A stretch of DNA of 64,000 bases from the NCBI GenBank assembly GCA_946478665.1, contig CAMLCZ010000003.1:186001-250000 (forward strand), given 5' to 3'. Below, one piece after another: positions 28,670 through 37,847 of the stretch. The position numbers and the translations under genes were made by a program. The notes beneath the pieces were generated by a model. It was not told the DNA's origin and ran no database searches. It was given only the letters and a program-made list of their open reading frames with translations. The stretch's first letter is position 1. Every line of letters starts with the position of its first letter. The stretch is from an uncultured Bartonella sp. (GTDB lineage Bacteria; Pseudomonadota; Alphaproteobacteria; Rhizobiales; Rhizobiaceae).

Positions 28670-29857
28670 ATGAAAAATATAGAAACAAGCGTCGCTCATT
28701 GGTCTGCTGTTTTTTCTCTATTTGCTGGCGTTACCAGCCTTATTGCAGCTGAATTTATCCCAGTTAGTCTATTAACGCCTATAGCGTCGACACTACAGAT
28801 TTCTGAAGGCATGGCAGGTCAGACAGTGACAGCTGTCGGTATATGTTCAGTAATTTCCAGCCTATTATTGGTTCCTGCTACTAAAATGTTTGACAGACGA
28901 ATGGTTTTATTGGCACTTTCCTTGTTGCTGATCGTGTCTGATGTATTAGTGGCTATGGCGCCCAATTATTTCATTTTATTAATTGGTAGAGGTCTGTTAG
29001 GATTTTGTGTTGGCGGCTTTTGGTCTATGGCATCGGCAGTGACGATTAAGCTTGTGCCAGCAAAAGATATTACGCGTGCTTTAAGCATCGTATATGCAGG
29101 CGTTTCATTTGCAACGATTATATCATTGCCACTCGCAAGTTATCTAGGGTATTTTATTGGGTGGAGAAACGTATTTTACGCTTCTGCTGTTCTGGCCGTA
29201 TTTTCCTTTATTTGGCAAATTATATCATTGCCATCTCTGCCGCCACAGAAGGAAACAAGTTTTAAGAATATGTTTGGGCTCTTGAAGGAACCATGGATCG
29301 CCTTGGGAATAGCGGCAACTATTTTTAGTTTTGCAGGATACCATTTCTTTTTTACATATTTACGACCGTTTCTGGAACATACATTGGCACTATCGGCAAC
29401 CAGATTATCTATTCTGCTTTTGCTGTTTGGTATTGCAAATTGTCTTGGCACTGTCGTTGCAGGTATCTTTATGAAAGAAATGTATAGAACTACGATGATA
29501 TCGGTTCATGTAATTTTACTGATATTTTCTATGACATTTATTTTATGCTTTGAGAGCTCATGGCTCAGTCAGATACTCGTCATTTTATGGGGATTTATGT
29601 TTGGTTTTATACCAGTAGGGTGGTCGACATGGATTGTAAGAACATTGGCCAATAAATCTGAGATGATCGGCGGCTTATCCGTTGCTGCTATTCAGTTTTC
29701 GATTGGTATGGCTGCTGCAATCGGGGGTTCCATATACGACCATAATGGCATTGAAGGTGTATTCGTGAGTTCTTCTCTCGCTTTTCTATGTGCCATATTT
29801 TTGATGATGATTAGTTTTTCGCTTTTTACGCGCGTGACAGGCAGAAAGCTGAATTAA
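28670..29857 (+). CDS. nepI: MFS exporter, NepI-like (purine ribonucleoside efflux)
   Basis: A 395-residue major facilitator with 12 hydrophobic segments. The N-terminus (HWSAVFSLF, LIAAEFIPVSLLTPIAS, ISEGMAGQTVTA), then LLIGRGLLGFCVGGFWSMAS and YLGYFIGWRNVF track E. coli NepI closely. NepI exports inosine, guanosine and related nucleosides. The symbol rests on remembered similarity, and a related sugar or drug exporter of the AraJ group is possible. It sits between defence-type genes and has AGGT ahead of the ATG. No regulator is adjacent. Confidence 0.8.
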   Translation: MKNIETSVAHWSAVFSLFAGVTSLIAAEFIPVSLLTPIASTLQISEGMAGQTVTAVGICSVISSLLLVPATKMFDRRMVLLALSLLLIVSDVLVAMAPNYFILLIGRGLLGFCVGGFWSMASAVTIKLVPAKDITRALSIVYAGVSFATIISLPLASYLGYFIGWRNVFYASAVLAVFSFIWQIISLPSLPPQKETSFKNMFGLLKEPWIALGIAATIFSFAGYHFFFTYLRPFLEHTLALSATRLSILLLLFGIANCLGTVVAGIFMKEMYRTTMISVHVILLIFSMTFILCFESSWLSQILVILWGFMFGFIPVGWSTWIVRTLANKSEMIGGLSVAAIQFSIGMAAAIGGSIYDHNGIEGVFVSSSLAFLCAIFLMMISFSLFTRVTGRKLN

Positions 29858-29972
29858 ACTCATATTCGACAGATAAGCACAGTATTGGATTATGTCAGCA
29901 AAAAACGAACTTTGGATCACGTTTATCAGTACGGAATATTCACAGTTTGAAAAAGCATATACAAAGAAAATA

Positions 29973-30001
29973 TTGCTTACATTTTGTAGAAAAAATATAT
30001 T
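29973..30001 (+). promoter_or_regulatory. possible sigma-70 promoter of the AAA_13 gene
   Basis: TTGCTT (29973-29978), a 17-bp spacer and TATATT (29996-30001) lie about 50 bp before the GTG start at 30051. The region is very AT-rich, so chance matches are common. A second -10-like TATAAT occurs at 30013-30018. Confidence 0.35.
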
Positions 30002-30050
30002 ATAACTCAGAGTATAATAAGATCATACATAAACTACTTGGAATAGTCTC

Positions 30051-32441
30051 GTGAGTAACGATCCATTACAAATTAAAGTTATTAATCTTGGTCCTATTAA
30101 AAAATTGGAAGGAACTCTAAGTTCAAAAAACAGAAATATAATACTTGCGGCCAATGGTTTAGGTAAATCAAAAATAGCTGGCGCGTTGGCACACTTAAAT
30201 GCATCAGAAAAGTCTACGTCTGAAATAGAATTACCTGACAATCACATTATTAATTTTTATGCCAGGGGTGAAAAAGCAGAATTAGAAATAAAAAAAGGAA
30301 AGGATGTTCTCGGAAAAATAGAGTTTTTCGGGAAGAAAAATGGAAGTGGACAAAATTTAACTAATTTAAAAATTCAACAATCAACCACAAGGTTTTATGT
30401 ATTTTCAGAGGATTATATTACTAAGCAATTACGAGAAACGAATTTCAAGTTAGATGAAAAGATTGATAATAAAATATTATTGGATGAAGATAATATAGAA
30501 CTATCAAAAATAAAAGAAGAAATAAATGAAACAGATTTACGAATAAATGATAAAAAAAACAAAATTAAGAAAGATTTAGAAAACGAAAAATATATATACC
30601 TAATAGATGCGTGTAAATTAAGTAAGAATTTACAATCATATAAAGAAATTACATTGGAAAGAGTTATAGCATGTGATTTAGAAGATTTAGAATGCCGAGC
30701 TAAAACAGAGATTGCAGACGAGCTTAACAAAATAAAAGAATTAGATATTGCGAAAATTCAAAAACCAACATTTTCTGTCAAGATAGATAATCTTAAAAAT
30801 TTATTGGCTACGTCGGGAGACATATTAGTACAAGAACACAAACGGTGTGCTTTACCAGATAATTTAAATGACAATATAACTAATCATAAAGACTTTTATA
30901 AAACGGGCCTAGAAATTTATAAAGATAACAACCATGATGAATGCCCGTTTTGCCAACAAAAAATAGATGAGGAATACAAAAGTAAAACGATAGAATATTA
31001 TAAAAAATATTTTGAAAGTACAGAATATTCAGCAAAAAAACGAATAGAAGAAAATATAAAAAATATTTATAGAATATCTGAAGTAATATCAAATGAATGC
31101 AATAGTTATAACGAAAAAATCGATAATATTTCGGAATATATCACGGGTATTTCAGACCTGTCCGAAGAGAAAGGAAGGTTATTTAAGCTAAATATAAAAG
31201 ATATTCAGGAAGAAATATCTCTTGTTCTAACAGATTTAAATAAAAAAAACGTCGATATAGAATTAACAAAAACCCGAGACTTTAACTCGTTAGAAGAAAA
31301 AATTGGAAAATTTTATAAAATAATAGCAAATAACGAAGAAAATACAGAAGTAATACTAAAAAAGATAAAATCATTTAATAAAAAGCGTTTGGATTTTTGC
31401 AATGAGTTATGCAGTTCATTTCTGAAAGAATATGTAAAAAAAAATAAAGAAATAATAAAGGAAGTTAGGGAATTAGAGCAAAAAAAAGAAGAGTCAAACG
31501 CTAAACAGATAGAGCTTGAATTGAAATATAATAAGGGCATTGAAGCCCGACAAAAGATTAGCGAAAATTTTGATTATCTAATAAAGCTGTTCTTTCCAAG
31601 TAAGTATCGTTTTGATAGAAACGATTTTTCTATAGAATTGGAAGATGGAAAGAAATCCAATAATATGTCGAAAGTATTTAGTGACGGTGAAAAAACCATT
31701 ATTGCATTTTGTTATTTTCTTTCAACAATCTATAGATATATTAATAATATCAGAGAGTTAGACAATTTATATTTGATTCTTGACGATCCAATTAATTCGG
31801 TGTCATCAGATTACATCTATACGATAGCCGATATATTGAGGTATTTATATATTAACGATACAGGTAACTTGATATTGATGTCGGCAAGGAATGATAAGGA
31901 CACGAAAACGGTTAATGATAATGCCGATCAAAAGGACAGTCATCAAAAAGAGGAAAAATACAGAGAGGTTCCATGGCTGATATTGACGCATAGCAGCTTG
32001 TTTTTCAATATTTGCGTCAATGGAAGAGTTGTTGATAAAAATGCTGCTTTTGTTATGTCAGAGAAATCGGAGACACATGAAATTAAACGTGTCGCTAAAT
32101 ATTTTTCAAATTTCGAAAAGCAATTGAGGCATATCCAAGACGTTGCAATTACCAGTAAACCAGAACATTATACAGCAAATGCAATAAGATCAGTTTTGGA
32201 AGCGGTTGCAAGTTTTTGTTATCCAGCTGCCAGCTTAACTAGGTTTTTAGAAGATTATAACGAGAAATACGGATCTCCTTCCAAAGTAATAATTATTAAC
32301 GATTTATCGCACGGCCGGTTTGAAGAAGGGTATATACCGGATAGTAATCTTGTTGAGTGTTGTAAATATGCACTAGAGATAGTAAAGACTTATGCTCCTG
32401 GACAAATCAAAAATATTGAAAAACTTGGGCCAGAAGAATAA
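30051..32441 (+). CDS. AAA_13 ATPase with zinc-hook motif, RloC/PrrC-like anticodon nuclease candidate
   Basis: A 796-residue SMC/Rad50-like protein. An N-terminal P-loop (AANGLGKS; Lys39, Ser40) and a C-terminal half with the signature FSDGE (Ser544-Glu547), Walker B LILDDP (Asp578, Asp579) and LILTHSS flank long coiled coils. Cys298 and Cys301 (CPFC) sit at the hinge like a Rad50 zinc hook. Near the C-terminus, Arg713 and Glu717 (RSVLE) and His754 (DLSHG) match the R-x3-E...H layout of the PrrC/RloC anticodon nuclease triad. Such enzymes cleave or excise the tRNA wobble base when DNA is damaged or phage is present. The first P-loop Gly is Ala33. Starts at GTG with GGA upstream. It is far more AT-rich than its neighbours, a sign of transfer, and it stands alone without hsd genes. 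Function inferred. Confidence 0.75.
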   Translation: MSNDPLQIKVINLGPIKKLEGTLSSKNRNIILAANGLGKSKIAGALAHLNASEKSTSEIELPDNHIINFYARGEKAELEIKKGKDVLGKIEFFGKKNGSGQNLTNLKIQQSTTRFYVFSEDYITKQLRETNFKLDEKIDNKILLDEDNIELSKIKEEINETDLRINDKKNKIKKDLENEKYIYLIDACKLSKNLQSYKEITLERVIACDLEDLECRAKTEIADELNKIKELDIAKIQKPTFSVKIDNLKNLLATSGDILVQEHKRCALPDNLNDNITNHKDFYKTGLEIYKDNNHDECPFCQQKIDEEYKSKTIEYYKKYFESTEYSAKKRIEENIKNIYRISEVISNECNSYNEKIDNISEYITGISDLSEEKGRLFKLNIKDIQEEISLVLTDLNKKNVDIELTKTRDFNSLEEKIGKFYKIIANNEENTEVILKKIKSFNKKRLDFCNELCSSFLKEYVKKNKEIIKEVRELEQKKEESNAKQIELELKYNKGIEARQKISENFDYLIKLFFPSKYRFDRNDFSIELEDGKKSNNMSKVFSDGEKTIIAFCYFLSTIYRYINNIRELDNLYLILDDPINSVSSDYIYTIADILRYLYINDTGNLILMSARNDKDTKTVNDNADQKDSHQKEEKYREVPWLILTHSSLFFNICVNGRVVDKNAAFVMSEKSETHEIKRVAKYFSNFEKQLRHIQDVAITSKPEHYTANAIRSVLEAVASFCYPAASLTRFLEDYNEKYGSPSKVIIINDLSHGRFEEGYIPDSNLVECCKYALEIVKTYAPGQIKNIEKLGPEE

Positions 32442-32443
32442 GA

Positions 32444-33781
32444 CTAAATATACTTCATAAGTAAAGCATATTGCAGATTTACATCGTCCGGTATTGGAAT
32501 ATAGACAATATGTCCATCACCAGGTGCTACGGAAATATCTTCGTTCTTTTTGTTTTTGAATGTTTCAATAGTAAAGTTGATATTTCCTTGTGGGGTCATC
32601 ATTTCAACCTTATTATTTACTTCAAAGCGATTTTTTACAGCCACTTCCGCCAAACCGTTGACTCTTTCACCAGTAAATTCGCCAACAAATTGTTGTCTTC
32701 CAGACAATGACGAGCCAGTAGCATAATGTTGATATTCTTTATGCTTGTGGCGTTGTAAAAAACCTTCTGTATAACCGCGATGCGCAAGGGATTCTAATAT
32801 TACCATCAAATTATCGTCAAAAGGGCGACCAGCCAAAGCGTCATCTATTGCTTTGCGGTATACTTGTGCTGTTCGCGCAACATAATAATGAGACTTGGTG
32901 CGCCCCTCTATTTTTAAGGAATTGACGCCAATACCAATAAGCTTCTCAACATATTGGACAGCACGCAAATCCTTTGAATTCATAATATAAGTGCCGTGCT
33001 CATCTTCAAAAGCGGTCATTTCCGCTTCTGGGCGGTTTGCTTCATGCAAGACAAAAACTTTATCGGTTGTTGTATTCTGCCCCTCTGATGCACCAAAATC
33101 TTGAGGTAGAATTTCTCCTGGCTTGACGATTTCACCAAGTTCATTCTCGGTGCCTTCTTCGACACCATATTTCCATCTGCAAGCATTGGTGCAGGTACCC
33201 TGATTGGCATCACGGTGATTAATGTAGCCGGATAATAAACAACGGCCAGAATAAGCCATACACAATGCACCATGCACGAACACTTCAATTTCAATATCCG
33301 GTACATTCTCGCGAATTTCTTCAATTTCCTTAATGGAAAGCTCACGAGATAGGATAACACGCGTCAATCCCATTTGTTGCCAGAACTTTACCGTTGCCCA
33401 ATTTACCGCATTGGATTGAACGGATAGATGAACGTCCATTTCTGGAAAATTTTCGCGCACCATCATGATTAGTCCCGGATCGGACATGATAAGCGCATTT
33501 GGCTTCATATCGATCACAGGCTTTAATTCGCTAACAAAGCTTTTTAATTTGCTATTATGTGGTGCGATATTGACAACAACATAAAAGTTTTTGCCCTGAG
33601 CATGGGCTTCATCAATGCCTATTTTCAGGTTTTCTTCATGGTTGAATTCGTTATTGCGCACGCGCAAACTATAACGCGGCTGACCAGCATATACAGCATC
33701 TGCGCCATAAGCAAACGCATAACGCATTGATTTTAAAGTCCCAGCGGGGCTTAATAATTCAGTTTTATGAAGTTTTGACAT
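32444..33781 (-). CDS. trhP: tRNA 5-hydroxyuridine modification protein (peptidase U32 family)
   Basis: A 445-residue member of the U32 family. The opening LLSPAGTLKSMRYAFAYGAD, AVYAGQPRYSLRVRNNEF, then HGALCMAYSGRCLLSGY and CTNACRWKY with clustered cysteines, follow the TrhP (YegQ) pattern. TrhP works with iron-sulfur support and prephenate to hydroxylate wobble uridine 34 of certain tRNAs. The stop is two bases from that of the convergent AAA_13 gene, so the island ends here and the core genome resumes. Start ATG at 33781. Confidence 0.93.
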   Translation of the reverse strand: MSKLHKTELLSPAGTLKSMRYAFAYGADAVYAGQPRYSLRVRNNEFNHEENLKIGIDEAHAQGKNFYVVVNIAPHNSKLKSFVSELKPVIDMKPNALIMSDPGLIMMVRENFPEMDVHLSVQSNAVNWATVKFWQQMGLTRVILSRELSIKEIEEIRENVPDIEIEVFVHGALCMAYSGRCLLSGYINHRDANQGTCTNACRWKYGVEEGTENELGEIVKPGEILPQDFGASEGQNTTTDKVFVLHEANRPEAEMTAFEDEHGTYIMNSKDLRAVQYVEKLIGIGVNSLKIEGRTKSHYYVARTAQVYRKAIDDALAGRPFDDNLMVILESLAHRGYTEGFLQRHKHKEYQHYATGSSLSGRQQFVGEFTGERVNGLAEVAVKNRFEVNNKVEMMTPQGNINFTIETFKNKKNEDISVAPGDGHIVYIPIPDDVNLQYALLMKYI

Positions 33782-34022
33782 TGTTTAACATAGCCTTATC
33801 GATTGAGCTGTTGTTTAGCAGAACAACGCTCTTTCTTCAACCTTAAGGCTATTGAATACGGCAACAACTTTTATCATTTGCATCAAAAAATAGTCAATTT
33901 GAATAATCTTATAAAACAACACAGTCATAAGTGTCACAAAGATCAAGAAGCTGATGCAAAACAACGCGTTGTAAGCTATTTTTTTTAAATATCATATGCG
34001 GAATGAACGATATTGTAGAGGG

Positions 34023-34526
34023 TTAATTGCAAAAATAGGCCCATTGTAACAGCGCTTGCCTTTGTCGCGGACGACAGAAAAAATCATCTGGTGAGCAGTT
34101 TTTCTGTAGTTGCACAACATGACGGCGCATTTGCTTCCATCTTTTTATCTGGCGTTGATCTTCATCTGCAATTCGACGACCAAGATAATAACGGCAATAC
34201 CACTGGAACCAACCGCGAGGATCATCTTTATAGATCCATCCCTTCTGCCGCCAATATGACAATGGTTTGCCGGCTAAAACACCATAGTAATTCAATTCCG
34301 CGCGTGCTTTGTCTGGAGATAATTTTGCATTTTCAAACCAATCATGCGGAAATTCCTGTATGCAATCGGTCATATATTTTCCGCCCATAACACCCATTTG
34401 TAACATTTGCTTGGGCGTTACCTGTGGTTGAAAATCCGCGGCAAAATCTTCGCCAGGGGCACAGACCAACTGATATCGATAGCCCTGCTGCATTTTGTCA
34501 TTAACGGTTATCCAATGCGCCATCAT
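34023..34526 (-). CDS. conserved hypothetical protein
   Basis: A 167-residue soluble-looking protein without a signal peptide or membrane segment. It is rich in Trp, Tyr and Gln (QGYRYQLVCAPGEDFAADF, LNYYGVLAGKPLSYWRQKGW, DPRGWFQWYCRYYLGRR). I recall similar segments in unnamed proteins of other proteobacteria but no assigned function. It is alone on the minus strand; the 241 bp toward trhP hold no gene. ATG codons at 34526 and 34523 both could start it. Confidence 0.75.
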   Translation of the reverse strand: MMAHWITVNDKMQQGYRYQLVCAPGEDFAADFQPQVTPKQMLQMGVMGGKYMTDCIQEFPHDWFENAKLSPDKARAELNYYGVLAGKPLSYWRQKGWIYKDDPRGWFQWYCRYYLGRRIADEDQRQIKRWKQMRRHVVQLQKNCSPDDFFCRPRQRQALLQWAYFCN

Positions 34527-34689
34527 ATCTGCCTTTTAGGTTACTATAGGCAGATAATTTAAGTAGTGGTGCTAAAAGACAAGGATAGTTTTAAAAAATA
34601 AAACAATAAAAATATAAGATATACTTGGTTGCCAAGTTGTTGTTTTTACATTTGCAACAACTAAGGTTTATGATTGCCAATATCATTAA

Positions 34690-34721
34690 ATTATAAAAAA
34701 GGGCGCTTAACGCGCCCTTTT
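34690..34721 (-). terminator. intrinsic terminator of the gluconate-2-dehydrogenase-type operon
   Basis: AAAAGGGCGC (34697-34706) pairs perfectly with GCGCCCTTTT (34712-34721) around a 5-nt loop, with T-rich tracts on both strands. It follows the cytochrome gene on the minus strand. Confidence 0.88.
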
Positions 34722-34747
34722 AATAAAATTATCATTGAACAATATTA

Positions 34748-36037
34748 TTATTGCCCGAAAGGTGAGGGTGCTTTCAATGCTTTACGCATATCCTTGACCT
34801 GATTTTCATCAACTGGTGATGCACCATTACCCCAGCTGTTGCGAATATAGGTCAATACCGCTGCTGCCTCACGATCTGTCAACCGCCAAGCAAATCCCGG
34901 CATAGAGGCTGCTGTAGGATTGCTTTTGGTTATCGCACCTTGTGAACCGGCAAGCAGGACATGGATCATGCTTTCGGTACTCTTATCAAGAATACCGTTA
35001 TTGCCAGCGAAAGCAGGGATCATATTGGGTATGCCTTTACCGTTAGAAACATGGCAAGCAGCGCAATTGTCAAAGTAAATGCGTTTACCCATAGCCACTT
35101 TCGGATTATCAATTGAAAGCGGTGTTACAGCGGACGTTTTTTGAGGTTGCAAGCTTTTTATGTACGTTGCAACAGCATTCAGATCTTGGTCATTAAAGTT
35201 CTGGAAAGAGGCGACAACTGCTTCTGACATTGGACCAGACGCAACTGTTAGGCGGTTACGTCCTGTTTTCAGATAAGTGACAAGATCTTCCTTGCTCCAG
35301 TTTGCCAAACTGCGATCATCATTGGTAATTGCTGGCGCAAACCAGTTTTGCAACACAGCACCATGATAGGCAGATTTTTTCTGTTCAGCACCAAAATTGT
35401 TACGTGGTGTGTGACACATCGAGCAGTGTGCTGCACCTTCAGCCAAATAACGTCCACGGTTCCATTCTTCCGATTGGGTATTGTCGTTTGCAAGAGGTGT
35501 TGCATCAAAGAACAAGCGGTTCCAACCCAACATCAAATAACGTATATTGAAAGGAAACGGCAATTGGTCTTCAACAACGCGATTATGAACCGGCTTAAGT
35601 GTTTTAATATAGTTCCAAAGATCATGAATATCCTGGTCACTCATCTTCACATAAGATGTGTATGGCATCGCAGGATATAATGGACCATTGGGGCCCTTAC
35701 CGTTGCGAACTGCATTGGCAAATTGTTCTTCTGACCAATTACCGATGCCGGTTTCCTTATCAGGCGTGATGTTGCTTGCGAAAATAGTACCAAATGGTGT
35801 TTCTATACCATAACCACCCGATAATGCTGTGTTATCAGATGAATGGTGACAAGCTTGGCAGTCACCAGTGATAGCAACATAACGGCCACGTTCAACACTG
35901 GCGGCTTTCTCTGTTGCATCTTCATTGGCAAATTTTGCGCCGTCATACTGGCGTGATGGCATTGTTACCAAACCAATTATTGCAACGATGACACCAAGAA
36001 CGATAAGACAAACGATGATCTTCAATAGTTTTTTCAT
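34748..36037 (-). CDS. triheme cytochrome c subunit of a membrane-bound sugar/gluconate dehydrogenase
   Basis: A 429-residue protein with an N-terminal membrane/signal segment (about 4-24) and three c-type heme sites: CQACH (about residue 60), CSMCH and CAACH. It is the electron-carrying subunit, passing electrons from the flavoprotein to ubiquinone in the periplasm-facing membrane. It is the third gene of the operon, 17 bp after the flavoprotein, with a strong ribosome site (GGGGGAGGA). Length and the three-heme layout match gluconate-2-dehydrogenase or 2-ketogluconate/sorbitol dehydrogenase subunit II. Confidence 0.92.
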   Translation of the reverse strand: MKKLLKIIVCLIVLGVIVAIIGLVTMPSRQYDGAKFANEDATEKAASVERGRYVAITGDCQACHHSSDNTALSGGYGIETPFGTIFASNITPDKETGIGNWSEEQFANAVRNGKGPNGPLYPAMPYTSYVKMSDQDIHDLWNYIKTLKPVHNRVVEDQLPFPFNIRYLMLGWNRLFFDATPLANDNTQSEEWNRGRYLAEGAAHCSMCHTPRNNFGAEQKKSAYHGAVLQNWFAPAITNDDRSLANWSKEDLVTYLKTGRNRLTVASGPMSEAVVASFQNFNDQDLNAVATYIKSLQPQKTSAVTPLSIDNPKVAMGKRIYFDNCAACHVSNGKGIPNMIPAFAGNNGILDKSTESMIHVLLAGSQGAITKSNPTAASMPGFAWRLTDREAAAVLTYIRNSWGNGASPVDENQVKDMRKALKAPSPFGQ

Positions 36038-36054
36038 GATTTCCTCCCCCTTTA

Positions 36055-37830
36055 TTAAGCTTTGACCAATGGGCCGGGGTTAGGAATGTATTTTTCAATG
36101 ATAGCCCTTGCTGTCCATAAAGCGAGCGCACCTACAGTACCTGTTGGGTTGTAACCGGCATTATTTGGAAATGATGAGGCACCAGAGACAAAAACATTAT
36201 GAACGTCCCAACTTTGTTGATAGCGGTTGAGTACGCTTGTCTTAGGATCTTCACCCATAACAGCACCACCAATAGTGTGGTCGCTGGCTGTATCATAACC
36301 TGTGAAGTTGCCACGTGCGGAATTGGTTCCCACGACATATTTGGCGTTCATGGCACGGCCAATTTCAACGCTTCGATCTTCAATAAAACGTGCCGAACGG
36401 CGGTCATTTTCATTGTAGTTGAATGTCATACGCAACAAAGGTTGTCCGTGCGCATCTTTGTAGGTGGGGTCAAGATCAAGATAATAATCCTTATGGGAAT
36501 AGCTTGTACCTTGCCCAAATACGACGGTTCCATTCTTCATGGAATATTTATAGGCTTTTTTCCATTCTTTGCCCCAACGTGGTGTATCGGGAGGTAGAAA
36601 ATCAGCATTACCAATCGGGCGTGTACCACGGGTCACAACCAGAATACCAGCGCCACCGATAAAATCGAGATTCGAATGGTCGAAAGCATCACCGTTATAG
36701 TCATCAACTTGTGCCGAAAGTGCGCCTGCACCGGCAAATTGATTAAGGTTTTCATCTTCAAAGAAAATGCTTGCGCCAGAAACAGTTTGGAAACAATAAG
36801 CGCGACCAACAGTACCTTCACCGGATACTGGATCATAAGGTTTGCCAATTTTGGAAAGTAAAAGCAGGCGAACATTATGAAGTTGGAATGCACTGAAGAC
36901 CACGATGTCTGCTGGTTGTTCCCATTCTTCGCCAGTGTTTTTATCAATATAAGTTACACCGGTTGCAGTCTTTCCATCTGGTGCCAAATTAGCTCTGAGG
37001 ACTGTAGAGTCTGCAATAACCGTAAAGTTTTTGCGCTGCATTAATGCTGGAATAACACAGTTATTTGGTGTGCCTTTAGACCAGTTTCCGCAACCATAAT
37101 ACAAGCAATAACCGCAATAGGTACAAGGTGCCATATGAACGCCAAATGGATTTGTATATGCGTCAGACGTTTGTGCAGCAGGCACCATAAAGGGGTGCAA
37201 TCCCATTTTTTGGGTGGCTTCAGTAAATATGTCCGTTAGGCGAGTGGTTTTTAAAGGGGGTAGTGGATATTCATTTTTGCGTGGGCCTTCAAATGGGTTG
37301 CCGCCTTCAATAATTTTTCCACGTAGATTGCCAGCTTTTCCTGAAATACCGGCGATTTGCTCAAACCGTTCATAGAATGGTTCGAGGTCTTCATAAGTAA
37401 CCCCCCAGTCTTGTAGGATAAGACCATCAACAATCTTGCCCTCACCATAACGTTCCTTGACTGTTGTCATCGGTGTAAAGTCATAAGGGGTAAACCGCCA
37501 TGCCATGCCAGCCCAGTGTGTGCCAGCACCACCGACATTGTAGCCCATATCAAATGTGCTCCAGTCGCGCACGGGAAGAGCCGTTTGTGTTCTATCATTG
37601 CGAACAGTCAATGTTTCTATCGCTGGAGGCAAAATAAGGTCGCGACGTGTATCCCAACGAAATTCATCGGCGTCCACTGCTGGCGGATGATCGGACGAAG
37701 CTTCCAGCCATGGTCCGCGTTCAATTGCTACAACTTCTAACCCCGCGCGGGTCAATTCCTCGGCAATAAGCGAGCCAGCCCAACCCAGCCCGACAATAAC
37801 CACATCGGCTTTTTGACGTTTATTTGTCAT
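36055..37830 (-). CDS. GMC flavoprotein subunit of a sugar/gluconate dehydrogenase complex
   Basis: A 591-residue FAD enzyme. The Rossmann opening VVIVGLGWAGSLIAEELTRA binds FAD, and the C-terminal GMC domain has the usual NPTGTVGALALWTA close. The four-cysteine stretch CTYCGYCLYYGCGNW (about residues 236-250) is like the iron-sulfur site of fructose and gluconate dehydrogenases. It oxidises a sugar or sugar acid in the periplasm; the substrate cannot be read from sequence. It lacks its own signal and probably rides on the Tat-exported small subunit encoded upstream. Confidence 0.92.
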   Translation of the reverse strand: MTNKRQKADVVIVGLGWAGSLIAEELTRAGLEVVAIERGPWLEASSDHPPAVDADEFRWDTRRDLILPPAIETLTVRNDRTQTALPVRDWSTFDMGYNVGGAGTHWAGMAWRFTPYDFTPMTTVKERYGEGKIVDGLILQDWGVTYEDLEPFYERFEQIAGISGKAGNLRGKIIEGGNPFEGPRKNEYPLPPLKTTRLTDIFTEATQKMGLHPFMVPAAQTSDAYTNPFGVHMAPCTYCGYCLYYGCGNWSKGTPNNCVIPALMQRKNFTVIADSTVLRANLAPDGKTATGVTYIDKNTGEEWEQPADIVVFSAFQLHNVRLLLLSKIGKPYDPVSGEGTVGRAYCFQTVSGASIFFEDENLNQFAGAGALSAQVDDYNGDAFDHSNLDFIGGAGILVVTRGTRPIGNADFLPPDTPRWGKEWKKAYKYSMKNGTVVFGQGTSYSHKDYYLDLDPTYKDAHGQPLLRMTFNYNENDRRSARFIEDRSVEIGRAMNAKYVVGTNSARGNFTGYDTASDHTIGGAVMGEDPKTSVLNRYQQSWDVHNVFVSGASSFPNNAGYNPTGTVGALALWTARAIIEKYIPNPGPLVKA

Positions 37831-37847
37831 CGTTTTTCCTTAAGAGA

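Noticed and set aside
33803-33988. 61-codon plus-strand frame between trhP and the hypothetical gene
   Set aside because: No ribosome site, low-complexity AT-driven composition and no family resemblance.
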